DNA of 64,000 bases from Bifidobacterium rousetti (GTDB taxonomy: Bacteria > Actinomycetota > Actinomycetes > Actinomycetales > Bifidobacteriaceae), in NCBI RefSeq assembly GCF_008698235.1, contig NZ_PEBH01000001.1, forward strand, positions 1 through 64,000, in the 5' to 3' direction. The position numbers and the translations under genes are program-made. Under the pieces are notes generated by a model. That model had not been told where the DNA came from, searched no databases, and was given only the letters and a program-made list of their open reading frames with translations. This document shows, in pieces, positions 55,851 through 63,813 of this stretch; within the stretch, counting starts at the first letter, position 1; every line of letters begins with the position of its first letter.

Positions 55851-56621
55851 TCAGCCCCGTCCGATCGCCATGGCCATCGCGAGCACTTCCCTGACGTTGA
55901 ACTCCCAGTAGCCGTCCGAACCCTCCACGCGCTTCGAGGAGGGCAGCTTGCCCCGGTTCAGCCAGTTCGACACCGTCTTGCGGCTGACCTCGTACCCGTA
56001 TTCCTCGCGGAGCCACTGGGCGCAGCCCGCCGGTGTGAGCGTCTTGTGGTATTTGTCGACGTCCCTTCGGGCCTGTTCGCGGATGTCGTTGACGTTGACG
56101 AGCGTGCCGCAGGTCTCGCAGATGCGGTAGAGCTCCTGTTTGGCGGCGGTGATCTCGCGGCCGCATTCGGGGCAGTGGCCGATGATGCGGCGGGTGCGTG
56201 GGCGTCGGTCGACGGGCACGTTCTCGATGCGGATGATGGCCTTGGTGATGCTGCGGAGTGATTGGCCGGCGTGGGGCGCCTGGCAGAGGTCGTTGAGGTG
56301 GGTTTGCATGCGGGTGATGAGCCGCTGCCATTTGTCGGTCCATGTGGCGCCGGTGTCGAACCAGATGTCCTGGAGCGTGTCCTCGATGTCGTCGAGCATG
56401 TCCTCGAGGTGCGGGTTGACTGGCAGCGGGGCGTCGCCGCCGTGGGCGTGTCCGCCGTTCGCGGGGTCGGTGAGCTTGTATTCGTGGCGTGCGAGTCGTT
56501 GGAGGAGCTGCATGTCGTGGCGGAGCCTGTGGAGTTGGGCCGCGTAGTCGCGTCGGCATGCGGCGCATAGGGTCCATGGGGTTTCGACGGTGTTCCGGCA
56601 GTTCTGGCAGGTGGTGGTCAC
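55851..56621 (-). CDS. Zinc-ribbon and HTH phage regulator
   Basis: 256 residues: N-terminal zinc ribbon (CQNC...CAAC), a helical middle, a second ribbon (CPEC...CETC, about 150-175) and a C-terminal HTH (YEVSRKTVSNWLNRGKLPSSKR). Likely binds DNA, perhaps as a late-gene activator since it opens the region before terminase. GTG 56621 has GGAG 6 bases upstream; ATG 56663 with GGAAG is an alternative. Ends next to the convergent hicB stop. Confidence 0.7.
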   Translation of the reverse strand: MTTTCQNCRNTVETPWTLCAACRRDYAAQLHRLRHDMQLLQRLARHEYKLTDPANGGHAHGGDAPLPVNPHLEDMLDDIEDTLQDIWFDTGATWTDKWQRLITRMQTHLNDLCQAPHAGQSLRSITKAIIRIENVPVDRRPRTRRIIGHCPECGREITAAKQELYRICETCGTLVNVNDIREQARRDVDKYHKTLTPAGCAQWLREEYGYEVSRKTVSNWLNRGKLPSSKRVEGSDGYWEFNVREVLAMAMAIGRG

Positions 56622-56721
56622 AGGCTTCTCCGTCCTCTGGTAGAATCGAATACCGGGTGACATGTTATCTTCCGTTGTCTTCCGGTCTTCCCGTTCTGAT
56701 TGGCGTCAGGGGAAGGCCATG

Positions 56722-56795
56722 ATTATTTGTCGCGATAATTATTTATTTAATTAATTACTGAAATAATTATTTAAATATTTAATTATTGTATTAAT
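56722..56795. other. AT-rich island
   Basis: About 74 bases nearly all A/T (many ATTATT, TTAATTAA, TTTAAAT units) in very GC-rich DNA. Just past it, TCTTCC occurs at 56668, 56678 and 56686. It separates the early operon from the regulator gene. A replication origin or a strong promoter/silencing region is possible; it contains the stop of the previous gene. Confidence 0.6.
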
Positions 56796-56986
56796 TATTG
56801 GAACAGTTCGGGTTCGATGAACTCCGGGCCGGTGGTCCTCACGCTGGGGTGGCGCCGGCCGGCCTCCGCGAGGATCGCGTTGACCTCGGCCAGCGGCAGG
56901 TTGAGCAGGCGCGCGGTCTCCTCGGGCGTGGCGGCGTCGCGGGCATGCCAGCGGACGACCAGATCCTTGATGTTCTGTCTGGTCAT
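56795..56986 (-). CDS. Small HTH-like phage protein
   Basis: 63 residues, DLVVRWHARDAATPEETARLLNLPLAEVNAILA resembles a sigma-70 region 4-like or MarR-like HTH. ATG overlaps the previous stop. Last gene of the early operon; its stop lies in the AT-rich island. Confidence 0.6.
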   Translation of the reverse strand: MTRQNIKDLVVRWHARDAATPEETARLLNLPLAEVNAILAEAGRRHPSVRTTGPEFIEPELFQ

Positions 56987-57234
56987 GGTTTCATCTCCTC
57001 GAGCACGTTGATCGAGCGGAAGCCGGGGTGGGGGACGTTGTGGCCGGCCGGGTGGCGTTCGAGGACCTCGGTCAGGTAGTCCCAGTCGAAGCAGGTGGGC
57101 CCGTGCATGCCGTCGGGCTCGTATGACAGGTATCCGTCGAGGGTCTGGCCTTCCTGCGTGATCGCGATGAACCGGTGCTGGTTGAGTTCGCTCAGTGGCG
57201 TGTGTTTCCAGTCGATCGAGACGCTGACGTTCAT
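56983..57234 (-). CDS. Small phage protein of unknown function
   Basis: 83 residues; VSIDWKHTPLSELNQHRFIAIT and DWDYLTEVLERHPAG. No family recognised. Overlaps both neighbours by 4 bases. Confidence 0.55.
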   Translation of the reverse strand: MNVSVSIDWKHTPLSELNQHRFIAITQEGQTLDGYLSYEPDGMHGPTCFDWDYLTEVLERHPAGHNVPHPGFRSINVLEEMKP

Positions 57235-57506
57235 GATTCCGCTCCCATGTAGTCGCTGCCGTCGGCGTGGATCCAATCGCAGGACATCGTCTGCGGGGTT
57301 CGGACGAGTCCCCGGGTGATGACGATGCAGGTGACGCGGCGTCCGTCGTCGGTCTGGTAGACGCGGGTCTCGGCGCTCGTGTCGGGCGACTGGGCGGTGC
57401 CGTCACCGGTATCGTTGCCGCATCCGGCGAGGATACCCACGAGGATGATCAGCAGGCACCCCGCGAGCACGCGCAGTTTACGGTGGACTATCGTATTGAT
57501 GCTCAT
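57231..57506 (-). CDS. Small phage-encoded lipoprotein
   Basis: 91 residues with basic N-terminus, a hydrophobic helix and lipobox LAGC (Cys near 29), then a Gly/Asp/Thr linker and a small domain with Cys residues (RRVTCIVITRGL, TMSCDW). Lipoproteins in prophages often block superinfection. Overlaps both neighbours by 4 bases. Confidence 0.72.
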   Translation of the reverse strand: MSINTIVHRKLRVLAGCLLIILVGILAGCGNDTGDGTAQSPDTSAETRVYQTDDGRRVTCIVITRGLVRTPQTMSCDWIHADGSDYMGAES

Positions 57507-57724
57507 TCGTCCTCCCCGTAGAGGTAGTCATAGGTGGTGTTGGTGACGATGTCGATGAGGTCGGTGCGGAGGCGGTGTCGCATGCTGGTGTGGCCGCGCT
57601 CGTAGGTGTGGATGTCGGCGGCGCGCCCCTGATCGTCAAGGGTGACGACGGAGAGCGGCACGATCTCGATGTTGCCGGTTGTCTCGTCCTCGCACCGGTA
57701 GCTGATGCAAATGGTTTCCCTCAT
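57503..57724 (-). CDS. Small phage protein of unknown function
   Basis: 73 residues, beta-rich then a helix (RHRLRTDLIDIVTNTTYDYL). No family recognised. GGAA precedes the ATG. Confidence 0.5.
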   Translation of the reverse strand: MRETICISYRCEDETTGNIEIVPLSVVTLDDQGRAADIHTYERGHTSMRHRLRTDLIDIVTNTTYDYLYGEDE

Positions 57725-57733
57725 TGCCGTTCC

Positions 57734-57937
57734 TTACTCGTTGATGTACAGGGTGCCGGATATGGCGGGGTCAATCGTTCGTTCGAGGGTGATCGTGCAC
57801 ATTGTGCCGGTCTCGTCCCACGAGGGGTTCTTGACCACGCGAGCGTTCCACCGGGCGAACGCCTCACCGTTCCGGCGTTCCACGACCCGGAAAACCGTGT
57901 CATAGGCGATGTTGTCGAACTCAAACTTCCCGCTCAT
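57734..57937 (-). CDS. Small phage protein of unknown function
   Basis: 67 residues, beta-strand-rich (FEFDNIAYDTVFRVVERRNG, GTMCTITLERTI). Its start lies 17 bases inside the previous gene. No family recognised. Confidence 0.5.
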   Translation of the reverse strand: MSGKFEFDNIAYDTVFRVVERRNGEAFARWNARVVKNPSWDETGTMCTITLERTIDPAISGTLYINE

Positions 57938-58742
57938 ATGGGTTCTCCTTGTAATATTTATTTCTTTCTATCAACTTTTTCTTAATCTCCTCAACGCTTA
58001 ATTCGTAGGGAATTACGACATGTTTATTGATGTGTGCTTCTGATGGGGAAAAAATGAACAAGTCGTGATGGGACTCGATGCATTCATCACAATAGTTGTT
58101 TACGAGGCATATGGAACTCATGAGCATATCCATGGAGTAACCGCCACCAGACGATACGCCGATTGCCTGCCATATGGCCTCACAGATTACAACCGCCTCA
58201 CATAGATCGCGGATACCGGTTATTTCCACATACACACCATACGGATTACCAATGTCGCATTGGATGATTTTTGAACTATGGCAGCGAGAGGCTCGATGCT
58301 GTTCTGTCAGACTGCGTAGGAACAGGTCAAGAATCTTGGGTCCTTTTCCCGCACTGTGATAGTAATCAATACCTGCACACCAATATCCATCGAAGTCGCC
58401 TGTATCGTTTATCGCTACCATAAACGAATCTCCAAGATCGATGACTCGATGATAATCCCCATCAAAAGGAATAATGCTAGGCTCAACAGTTACGTCGGGG
58501 TATAGGCGTTGAATTTCTCGCCGCGACATCCGCCTTCTCGGGCCAAGGCAGCAGAAGTGCTCCCACCATTCATCGACTATGCCGATATCGTATCGTCTTT
58601 CCACCGTGCTGTCCGTAAGAGCGCCGTGGTAGGCACCGTGGCATCGGCAGCGGCAATGCTTCGACTCGTCACCGAGCGCGAGCAGACAGTTGGGCGTGCA
58701 ACGGCCTTCGCGCAGGATAGATTCGACGGGCTCGACGCTCAT
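57921..58742 (-). CDS. Low-GC phage protein of unknown function
   Basis: 273 residues. N-terminal Cys/His cluster (CTPNCLLALGDESKHCRCRCH), then a Trp/Phe-rich region and an acidic/lysine-rich tail. Composition is clearly lower in GC than its neighbours, most of all at 57950-58500, so it is likely a recent arrival (a moron gene). The ATG overlaps the previous stop. No family recognised. Confidence 0.62.
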   Translation of the reverse strand: MSVEPVESILREGRCTPNCLLALGDESKHCRCRCHGAYHGALTDSTVERRYDIGIVDEWWEHFCCLGPRRRMSRREIQRLYPDVTVEPSIIPFDGDYHRVIDLGDSFMVAINDTGDFDGYWCAGIDYYHSAGKGPKILDLFLRSLTEQHRASRCHSSKIIQCDIGNPYGVYVEITGIRDLCEAVVICEAIWQAIGVSSGGGYSMDMLMSSICLVNNYCDECIESHHDLFIFSPSEAHINKHVVIPYELSVEEIKKKLIERNKYYKENPYEREV

Positions 58743-58924
58743 TCGGTTTCCTCCATTTGGTTGATTGCGTTGATGATGTCCTCGGTGAGCAGGCGGGATT
58801 CCTGCCATGCGAGCTCGTAGGCGAGGATGAACACTTCGGGTTTGTGGAGTTGGGTCAGGTCGACGGGGAGCGTGGTGAGCGCGTGCATCGCCCGTTGGCG
58901 CGGGGTCGGGAAGGTGGTGCTCAT
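58739..58924 (-). CDS. Small phage protein of unknown function
   Basis: 61 residues, mostly helical (QRAMHALTTLPVDLTQLHKPEVFILAYELAW). Start and stop overlap neighbours by 4 bases. Confidence 0.5.
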   Translation of the reverse strand: MSTTFPTPRQRAMHALTTLPVDLTQLHKPEVFILAYELAWQESRLLTEDIINAINQMEETE

Positions 58925-59223
58925 CGGCTGTCCTTTCGTGTGCCGCGTTTGCGGCATCGGGTGCACATGTGGTCGGTGTTCCATTTGCAGCGTCTCCCGC
59001 AGCGTGTGCAGGTCTCCCAGTCGAACTTCCGCTGTTCGGCGTTGTGCCGCGCGGCCCGGCAGTAGCCGCACAGTCCGTCCGGGTTCTGCTTGCACGGGCT
59101 GCCGCAGAGCTCGCATACGGCGGTGACGCCGAGGTTCCGCAGGTTCGTGGTGCGGCGGCGTTGGTCGCGCGTGGATTGGCCGCTGCGGCAGTAGGCGATG
59201 TACTCGTCCAAGCTCATGCTCAT
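58921..59223 (-). CDS. Double zinc-ribbon phage protein
   Basis: 100 residues with two zinc ribbons in tandem (CELCGSPCKQNPDGLCGYC; CTRCGRRCKWNTDHMCTRC) after a short basic N-terminus. Likely binds nucleic acid. Overlaps the replication gene by 4 bases. Confidence 0.68.
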   Translation of the reverse strand: MSMSLDEYIAYCRSGQSTRDQRRRTTNLRNLGVTAVCELCGSPCKQNPDGLCGYCRAARHNAEQRKFDWETCTRCGRRCKWNTDHMCTRCRKRGTRKDSR

Positions 59224-60176
59224 GGTGTCCTCGATTCGCCGGTGTGTTCGCTGATGATGGTTTCCGCGGCCTGGTCGGGCGGGGTGCCGTCGCGGATGAG
59301 TTGGATGAGGCGGCGTTGGGCGGTCCATCCGTCCGACCCGTCGGGGAGCTTCTCGAGCAGGTGCCGGCCGATCCACGCGTCGCTTGGCAGTTCGGGTTTT
59401 GCCGGGGCGGGCAGGTGGTCGCGCCATTGGCCGTTGGTGAGCCAGTTCGCTGGCTGTGGGATGAACCTCGTGGGCTTGCCCTCGTCGCGGCAGGCTTTCG
59501 CGTACGCGGTGGCGGCGGCTTCGAGCTGGCCGGGTGTGGCTCCGGCGACGAGCGCCTTCGCGTACGCGTCGAGCGTGCGTTGCCGGTTGCCGTGCTTCGG
59601 GTACGCGGCCTCGAAGCGTCGGAATCCCTCGTCGCTGGTTTCGTCGTCCGTCTCCGGCCCCTCCGCGGAGGGGGTAGGGGGAGGAAGTATTTGGTTTTGG
59701 TTTTGGTTTAAACCAAGGAACTTCGTCCGAACTTCGTCCGAACGTTCGGTGGCTGTTCGGTCGGTGTTCGCGCGAACTTCGTCCGAACATGTTTCGTCCT
59801 GTTCGGGTGTGGACTTGTCCTGTTCGGTCGAACGCTTGCCCGCGCGTTTGCGGCTCATGCGTTCCTTTGCGGCCTCCCGCTCCGATTCCACGCTCTCCCT
59901 GCTGTTCTGGTGCTGGAGGTAGTCGTGGATCGCGTACATGCCGTCGTCGGTCCTGTCGACCAGTCCGGCGGCCACGAGCGTGAGCACGTCCTCGTCGTCG
60001 GCGCCGATGCGGCGCCATGCGCGCATGCTCATGATCCCGTCGTTCAGCTGGTCGGAGCAGTAGCTGATGGCGAGCGTCCACATGGCGAACGCGCGCGGGC
60101 TGCGTTCGATGAGGTCGTTGACCTTGTCGTTGAGCCACAGGCCGTTCGACAGTTTCGCGTATCCCTGTCGCGCCAT
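59220..60176 (-). CDS. Phage replication initiation / DnaD-like protein
   Basis: 318 residues: N-terminal winged-helix (GYAKLSNGLWLNDKVNDLIERS...AWRRIGADDEDVLTLVAAGLV), an acidic variable linker (GKRSTEQDKSTPEQDETCS), and a C-terminal helical region (RFEAAYPKHGNRQRTLDAYAKALVAG...RFIPQPANWL) as in phage replisome organisers. A Gln/Asn run sits near residue 158. Confidence 0.7.
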   Translation of the reverse strand: MARQGYAKLSNGLWLNDKVNDLIERSPRAFAMWTLAISYCSDQLNDGIMSMRAWRRIGADDEDVLTLVAAGLVDRTDDGMYAIHDYLQHQNSRESVESEREAAKERMSRKRAGKRSTEQDKSTPEQDETCSDEVRANTDRTATERSDEVRTKFLGLNQNQNQILPPPTPSAEGPETDDETSDEGFRRFEAAYPKHGNRQRTLDAYAKALVAGATPGQLEAAATAYAKACRDEGKPTRFIPQPANWLTNGQWRDHLPAPAKPELPSDAWIGRHLLEKLPDGSDGWTAQRRLIQLIRDGTPPDQAAETIISEHTGESRTP

Positions 60177-60180
60177 GGTG

Positions 60181-60255
60181 TCACTTCCTTCCGCCGAGCC
60201 AGCCGATAAGGATCGTGAGCGCGAGCAGTGCGATCGTCAGGTAGAATCCGGTCAT
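60181..60255 (-). CDS. 24-residue membrane peptide
   Basis: MTGFYLTIALLALTILIGWL then four residues: a single membrane helix. GGAGG lies 6 bases before the ATG, inside the end of the previous frame, which supports real translation. Function unknown. Confidence 0.55.
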   Translation of the reverse strand: MTGFYLTIALLALTILIGWLGGRK

Positions 60256-60256
60256 G

Positions 60257-60442
60257 TCAGTCCTCCGGCCCCAACGGGAGCCCGTGGTTGAACAGGATGA
60301 ACAGTTCGGTGCAGGGCATGCCGATCAGCCGAGGATTGCCGTGATTGGGTTGCCGCGGCAAATCGATCAGCGACTGGGACAGAAGGGGCGTTGCGCAGTT
60401 CTTGCGCAGAAGCAGCCAGTCGGAGCGTCGGATGATGCCCAG
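60257..60442 (-). CDS. Possible small phage protein with CTG start
   Basis: 61 residues if started at CTG 60442, which has GGAGG 8 bases upstream; no ATG/GTG/TTG is placed well. Sequence LGIIRRSDWLLLRKNCATPL is basic then hydrophobic. It would fill the only gap in a dense operon. Confidence 0.35.
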   Translation of the reverse strand: MGIIRRSDWLLLRKNCATPLLSQSLIDLPRQPNHGNPRLIGMPCTELFILFNHGLPLGPED

Positions 60443-60460
60443 CTGGTCGCCTCCCTTCCT

Positions 60461-60781
60461 TCAGTCGCGGTCGGTGACCCCGTCACGCTTCTTGATCAGC
60501 ACCGGCCACGGCGAATCGATGTTGTCGGCCTCAGTCAGAGCCTGCTCGAACTCGGCGCGCACGTTGAGCGGCGCGCCCGATTCGCTGTTCGCGGTGGCCT
60601 TGCATTCGATGCACACCTCATCCATCGAGTAGTAGAGACCGCCGATATCGCCGTGGTCCTTGTGCCCGTGGAGCCGGTTGCGACGGATGCGCGCGTCCTG
60701 GAACGCCCATTGGAGCCATCGCTCCATCTGGGTCTCCAACCGGGTGCCCGCCGCCTTCGAGCTTTTGCGGTTCCTGCCCAT
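60461..60781 (-). CDS. Holliday-junction-resolvase-like PD-(D/E)XK nuclease
   Basis: 106 residues with a basic N-terminus and GDIGGLYYSMDEVCIECKA, giving the D...ExK metal site of Hjc-like enzymes. It would cut recombination or replication junctions before packaging and works alongside RecT and SSB. Confidence 0.68.
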   Translation of the reverse strand: MGRNRKSSKAAGTRLETQMERWLQWAFQDARIRRNRLHGHKDHGDIGGLYYSMDEVCIECKATANSESGAPLNVRAEFEQALTEADNIDSPWPVLIKKRDGVTDRD

Positions 60782-60797
60782 CCTCGGCTCCCTTCCC

Positions 60798-60950
60798 CTA
60801 GAATTCGAGGCCGTAGTCGTCCTCGTAGTGTTCGCGTGTGCAGTCGGGGCAGTAGCCCCTCCAGTTCAACGGCGCCCCGCATCCGGGGCACGTGCGATCG
60901 TCGTCCACGTCCGGCGGCGTCTCGTCGTGGTACAGGTGCAGTCGGGTCAT
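60798..60950 (-). CDS. Small zinc-ribbon protein
   Basis: 50 residues with CPGC and CPDC pairs. ATG 60950 is 2 bases after the ssb stop. No further family. Confidence 0.55.
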   Translation of the reverse strand: MTRLHLYHDETPPDVDDDRTCPGCGAPLNWRGYCPDCTREHYEDDYGLEF

Positions 60951-60952
60951 CG

Positions 60953-61423
60953 TCAGAAGTCGGTCCCGTCGTCCGCTCCGACGTTTCCCCACGGGTCCGT
61001 GGGAGCGTTGCCTGTCCATGGGTTGGCTGTCGGAGATGGGACGGTTCGCGCGCCGCTGCCGCCTTTGGTGTTGCGGGTCACCTGAGCCGAGGCGAACGTG
61101 AGCTCGGCTCCGACGTGGTCGGCGGTCATGTCGTAGGAGTATTGGGTGGAACCGTCCTGTGTCTGGTATTGGGTCTGGCGTAGACGGCCCTGTACGATCA
61201 CGGTCGTTCCCTTGCTCAGTGACATGGCGGCGTTTCGGGCGAGACGGCCGAAGCATGCCACTCGGAGGGGGCATTTGTCGCCGTCCACCCAGTTGCCTTG
61301 CTGGTCCTGTCGTCGGGATTGTGCGATGACCGTGAAGTTGCACCATTCCTTGCCGCTACGGCCGGTGCCGGTTTTCGGATCGCCTGCTAGGTTGCCGACG
61401 ATGGTGATGGTGGGGACGCTCAT
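60953..61423 (-). CDS. ssb: Single-stranded DNA-binding protein
   Basis: 156 residues: OB fold (TITIVGNLAGDPKTGTGRSGKEWCNFTV...VACFGRLARNAAMSLSKGTTVIVQGRL), a variable linker and an acidic C-terminal tip (DDGTDF), which docks partner proteins. Overlaps recT by 4 bases. Confidence 0.92.
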   Translation of the reverse strand: MSVPTITIVGNLAGDPKTGTGRSGKEWCNFTVIAQSRRQDQQGNWVDGDKCPLRVACFGRLARNAAMSLSKGTTVIVQGRLRQTQYQTQDGSTQYSYDMTADHVGAELTFASAQVTRNTKGGSGARTVPSPTANPWTGNAPTDPWGNVGADDGTDF

Positions 61424-62256
61424 TGCTGTTCCTCCTCATGGGGTTTGATTGCGTCTTTGACTCGGGAGATGACGAGTTCCGGCGCGCTTAGCAGGTTCTC
61501 GGCGTCGATCTGCGACAGTTGGGCTGCGCTGCCGATGTCCTGGCCGCAGAGCGCCCTGAACGCGGCGTGCGCCTGATTGGTGTTGGTGACGCCGCCCTGT
61601 CGCAGCAGGTTGTTGATTCGCTGCGCCTGTTCCGTGCTGGCCATGACCTCGTTCTGCTGCGCGACCGGGGGGTCGGCGGGGGAGTCGTCCTCGACGGTGA
61701 CGTGCACGCCCGTATCCACTGACGGGGCGGGGATTCGGTCAAGGTCGTGCATCTCGTCGGGCGTGTACGCGATGCCGTACAGGCTTTCGGGGCATGCCTC
61801 GCGGGCTACGGCGGTGATCGCACGCCATGTGAGCATCGTCAACGGCTGCTTCTTGTAGTTGTCCTTCCCTGCGAGACCCATTTGCTGGGCCCACTGCTGA
61901 TCGCGCGTGACGCTGAATGGCGCTTCGGGGTCGTCGGCGCGGATGATGGTCGCGGTCACGCTCACATGCTGCTCGTCCTTGGTGATGCGGAGGCGGTGGC
62001 CCGCTCGGCGTACCTGCGCGGCGATCAGCTCCGCGGACGCGGTGGGTTTGCCCTGGATCACGTTGATCCGGTACAGGCTTTCCATCGGGGTCAGACCCAT
62101 GGATTGGCCGAGGCCGATGGCGACGAGCACGTCGGCGGGCTTGCCGCGGTACGCCTGCGGGAGGATGCCGGCCTGAGAGACAGCCTTCGCGTAGTTCATC
62201 TGATCGCCGAGGGAGATGGCCATCGGCTGCTGCTGTTGGACGAGATCGTTGCTCAT
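61420..62256 (-). CDS. recT: RecT-family annealing protein
   Basis: 278 residues; pairs complementary single strands in phage recombination. AVSQAGILPQAYRGKPADVL, GLGQSMGLTPMESLYRINVIQGKP and WRAITAVAREACPESLYGIAYT are typical RecT segments. No exonuclease partner (RecE) is recognisable nearby. Confidence 0.85.
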   Translation of the reverse strand: MSNDLVQQQQPMAISLGDQMNYAKAVSQAGILPQAYRGKPADVLVAIGLGQSMGLTPMESLYRINVIQGKPTASAELIAAQVRRAGHRLRITKDEQHVSVTATIIRADDPEAPFSVTRDQQWAQQMGLAGKDNYKKQPLTMLTWRAITAVAREACPESLYGIAYTPDEMHDLDRIPAPSVDTGVHVTVEDDSPADPPVAQQNEVMASTEQAQRINNLLRQGGVTNTNQAHAAFRALCGQDIGSAAQLSQIDAENLLSAPELVISRVKDAIKPHEEEQQ

Positions 62257-62750
62257 TTGGATGCCTCCAAGAGTCCGAGGTTGGCGAATGATTCGAGGGT
62301 GAATGGTTTGTGGACGAACGCGCGGTCGAGACGGACGGTGATGACGCCCCTGCGACCGGGCTTGTAGGCCACGCCGGCGGGGAGCTCGCCGTCATGTGCG
62401 GTGATCAGGTCGCGCAGGTATTCGGCCGTGGTGGCTTCGGGCTTCGGGTAGTTGACGGTCTGCCATGCGTTCTTGCCGCCGGGCACTTGTGCTTTGATGT
62501 CGTGCAGGACGTTCGCGTAGGCGATGGGGTCGTCGACCGTGTATTTGCCTGTGCCGTCGTGGGTGGCGAGGAGCACGCCGACCTTCTCGCCGTCGAACGT
62601 GACGTCCTCGGCGTCGTCGAGGGCGAGACCACGGTGCTGGGCTTCGGCCTTGGCGTTGTCCATCGCGGTTTTCTGGAGTTTGCCGATCTTCGCGAGTCCG
62701 GCCAGATAGGTGCGGAGTTCCGCGTCGGTCATTTCGTCGAGCTGTTTCAC
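62253..62750 (-). CDS. Phage protein of unknown function before recT
   Basis: 165 residues, N-terminal helix with Lys/Ala repeats, then a beta-rich part (VGVLLATHDGTGKYTVDD). GTG overlaps the previous stop. Position suits a recombination accessory, such as a host-nuclease inhibitor, but no family is recognised. Confidence 0.5.
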   Translation of the reverse strand: MKQLDEMTDAELRTYLAGLAKIGKLQKTAMDNAKAEAQHRGLALDDAEDVTFDGEKVGVLLATHDGTGKYTVDDPIAYANVLHDIKAQVPGGKNAWQTVNYPKPEATTAEYLRDLITAHDGELPAGVAYKPGRRGVITVRLDRAFVHKPFTLESFANLGLLEASK

Positions 62751-63139
62751 TGCATGTCCTCCTCGGGCTGGTAGCCGCAGTCGAACTCGTCGATGCTGGC
62801 GCGCAGGGCGACGATGCCGGCGATCGCCTCGTTCGCGTCCTGGGCGATGAATCCGTCGCTGTGGGTCATGGCCTCGTGCAGGACCTGTTCGACGGCCTCG
62901 TACGCCCCGTCGAGCAGGTTCCGGTAGCGGCCGAACCGGGCCAGCGCCTCGGCGTCGTTGTCGGCTTGGGTGTCGTAGGGGGTGAGCGTGGTACGGGAGG
63001 CGCCCATGCTCTGGAGGATGAGCTCCATGAGGGCCCGGCGGTCGGGCATGGCCCTGAGATGGTCGAGGCGGTCGTGGAGCTCGTCGGCGAACGCGCCGAC
63101 CAGATCGGCGTAGTCGCTCATCGGGGTTTCGGTTTTCAT
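62747..63139 (-). CDS. Phage protein of unknown function
   Basis: 130 residues, helical and acidic (SDYADLVGAFADELHDRLDHL, RNLLDGAYEAVEQVLHEAM). ATG overlaps the previous stop. Confidence 0.5.
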   Translation of the reverse strand: MKTETPMSDYADLVGAFADELHDRLDHLRAMPDRRALMELILQSMGASRTTLTPYDTQADNDAEALARFGRYRNLLDGAYEAVEQVLHEAMTHSDGFIAQDANEAIAGIVALRASIDEFDCGYQPEEDMQ

Positions 63140-63282
63140 GTGTGCTTCCTTCGTATGAGTTGGTTGATCGCTGCGTTCTGGAGGATGTGGAACGTGTTCC
63201 GGTCGGCCTCGTAGAGGATTCGGCGCAGGGTCACGTCCGTGACGAGCCGGTCGAGGAGCCGGGGCAGGTCGTCATCGGTCAT
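63136..63282 (-). CDS. Small phage protein of unknown function
   Basis: 48 residues, charged helical protein (LPRLLDRLVTDVTLRRILYE). Its ATG overlaps the preceding stop (ATGA), which fixes the start. Confidence 0.5.
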   Translation of the reverse strand: MTDDDLPRLLDRLVTDVTLRRILYEADRNTFHILQNAAINQLIRRKHT

Positions 63283-63491
63283 TTGCGTTTTCTCGGGTAG
63301 AGGTATTCCCTGCGGGTCATGGTGTGGGCGCGGTCGTATTTCTCGACCTCCTCGGGTCGCCATCCACGGACGCGTCCTCCGGGGCCGAGCACCGGCGTCG
63401 GTGCTGAGCCGCGGTACACACGGTCGTACATCGAGGTCACGGTGATGCCGTAATGTCTGGCCAGATCGGCGTATGACAGCAGTTGCTCCAT
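63279..63491 (-). CDS. Excisionase/MerR-like HTH protein
   Basis: 70 residues; SYADLARHYGITVTSMYDRVYRG is a winged HTH of the excisionase-like type, followed by a basic C-terminus. GAAAGG precedes ATG 63491. First gene of the early operon, so it may be an early regulator or a directionality factor. Confidence 0.68.
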   Translation of the reverse strand: MEQLLSYADLARHYGITVTSMYDRVYRGSAPTPVLGPGGRVRGWRPEEVEKYDRAHTMTRREYLYPRKRK

Positions 63492-63523
63492 TGTGGTATC
63501 CTTTCTGTCGGAATCGTTTTCTG

Positions 63524-63550
63524 GCCCCGGTTGCAGCCGGGGCTTTCTTT
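63524..63550. terminator. Hairpin in the early-operon leader
   Basis: GCCCCGG / CCGGGGC with a 6-base loop, followed by TTTCTTT on the plus strand. It would stop rightward transcription, or fold in the leftward leader. Confidence 0.55.
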
Positions 63551-63658
63551 GTTGAGCTGTCTGCTCGTGGACGGCCGTGGAATCGCACCACGGTCCCGGC
63601 CTTTGCCGCGTACATGACACCGCGATCTCGGCTGGGGGCTGCTTGCTCCGCCCTAGGT

Positions 63659-63706
63659 GGGGTGATGCTGAAGTGAAATCGACAATCAACGGACCGGCAT
63701 CACCCC
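63659..63706. promoter_or_regulatory. 10-bp inverted repeat in the early control region
   Basis: GGGGTGATGC / GCATCACCCC, spacer 28, followed on the plus strand by a T-rich stretch with TTGACT at 63724. The 322-base gap 63492-63813 shows no gene; it probably holds early promoters and operators. Confidence 0.5.
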
Positions 63707-63813
63707 GATCCCGTATGGTTTTTATTGACTTTTGAGTTATTTGGGATTTGTACGGTCTCCTTTACCGCCGCCCGCCGCGGGAAAGAAAGGAAAGCGCGGG
63801 CGGGCAAGACTTG

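Noticed and set aside
63544..63689. N-terminal extension of the excisionase-like gene to 63689
   Set aside because: The extra residues cross the leader hairpin and inverted repeat; the ATG at 63491 has a good ribosome site.
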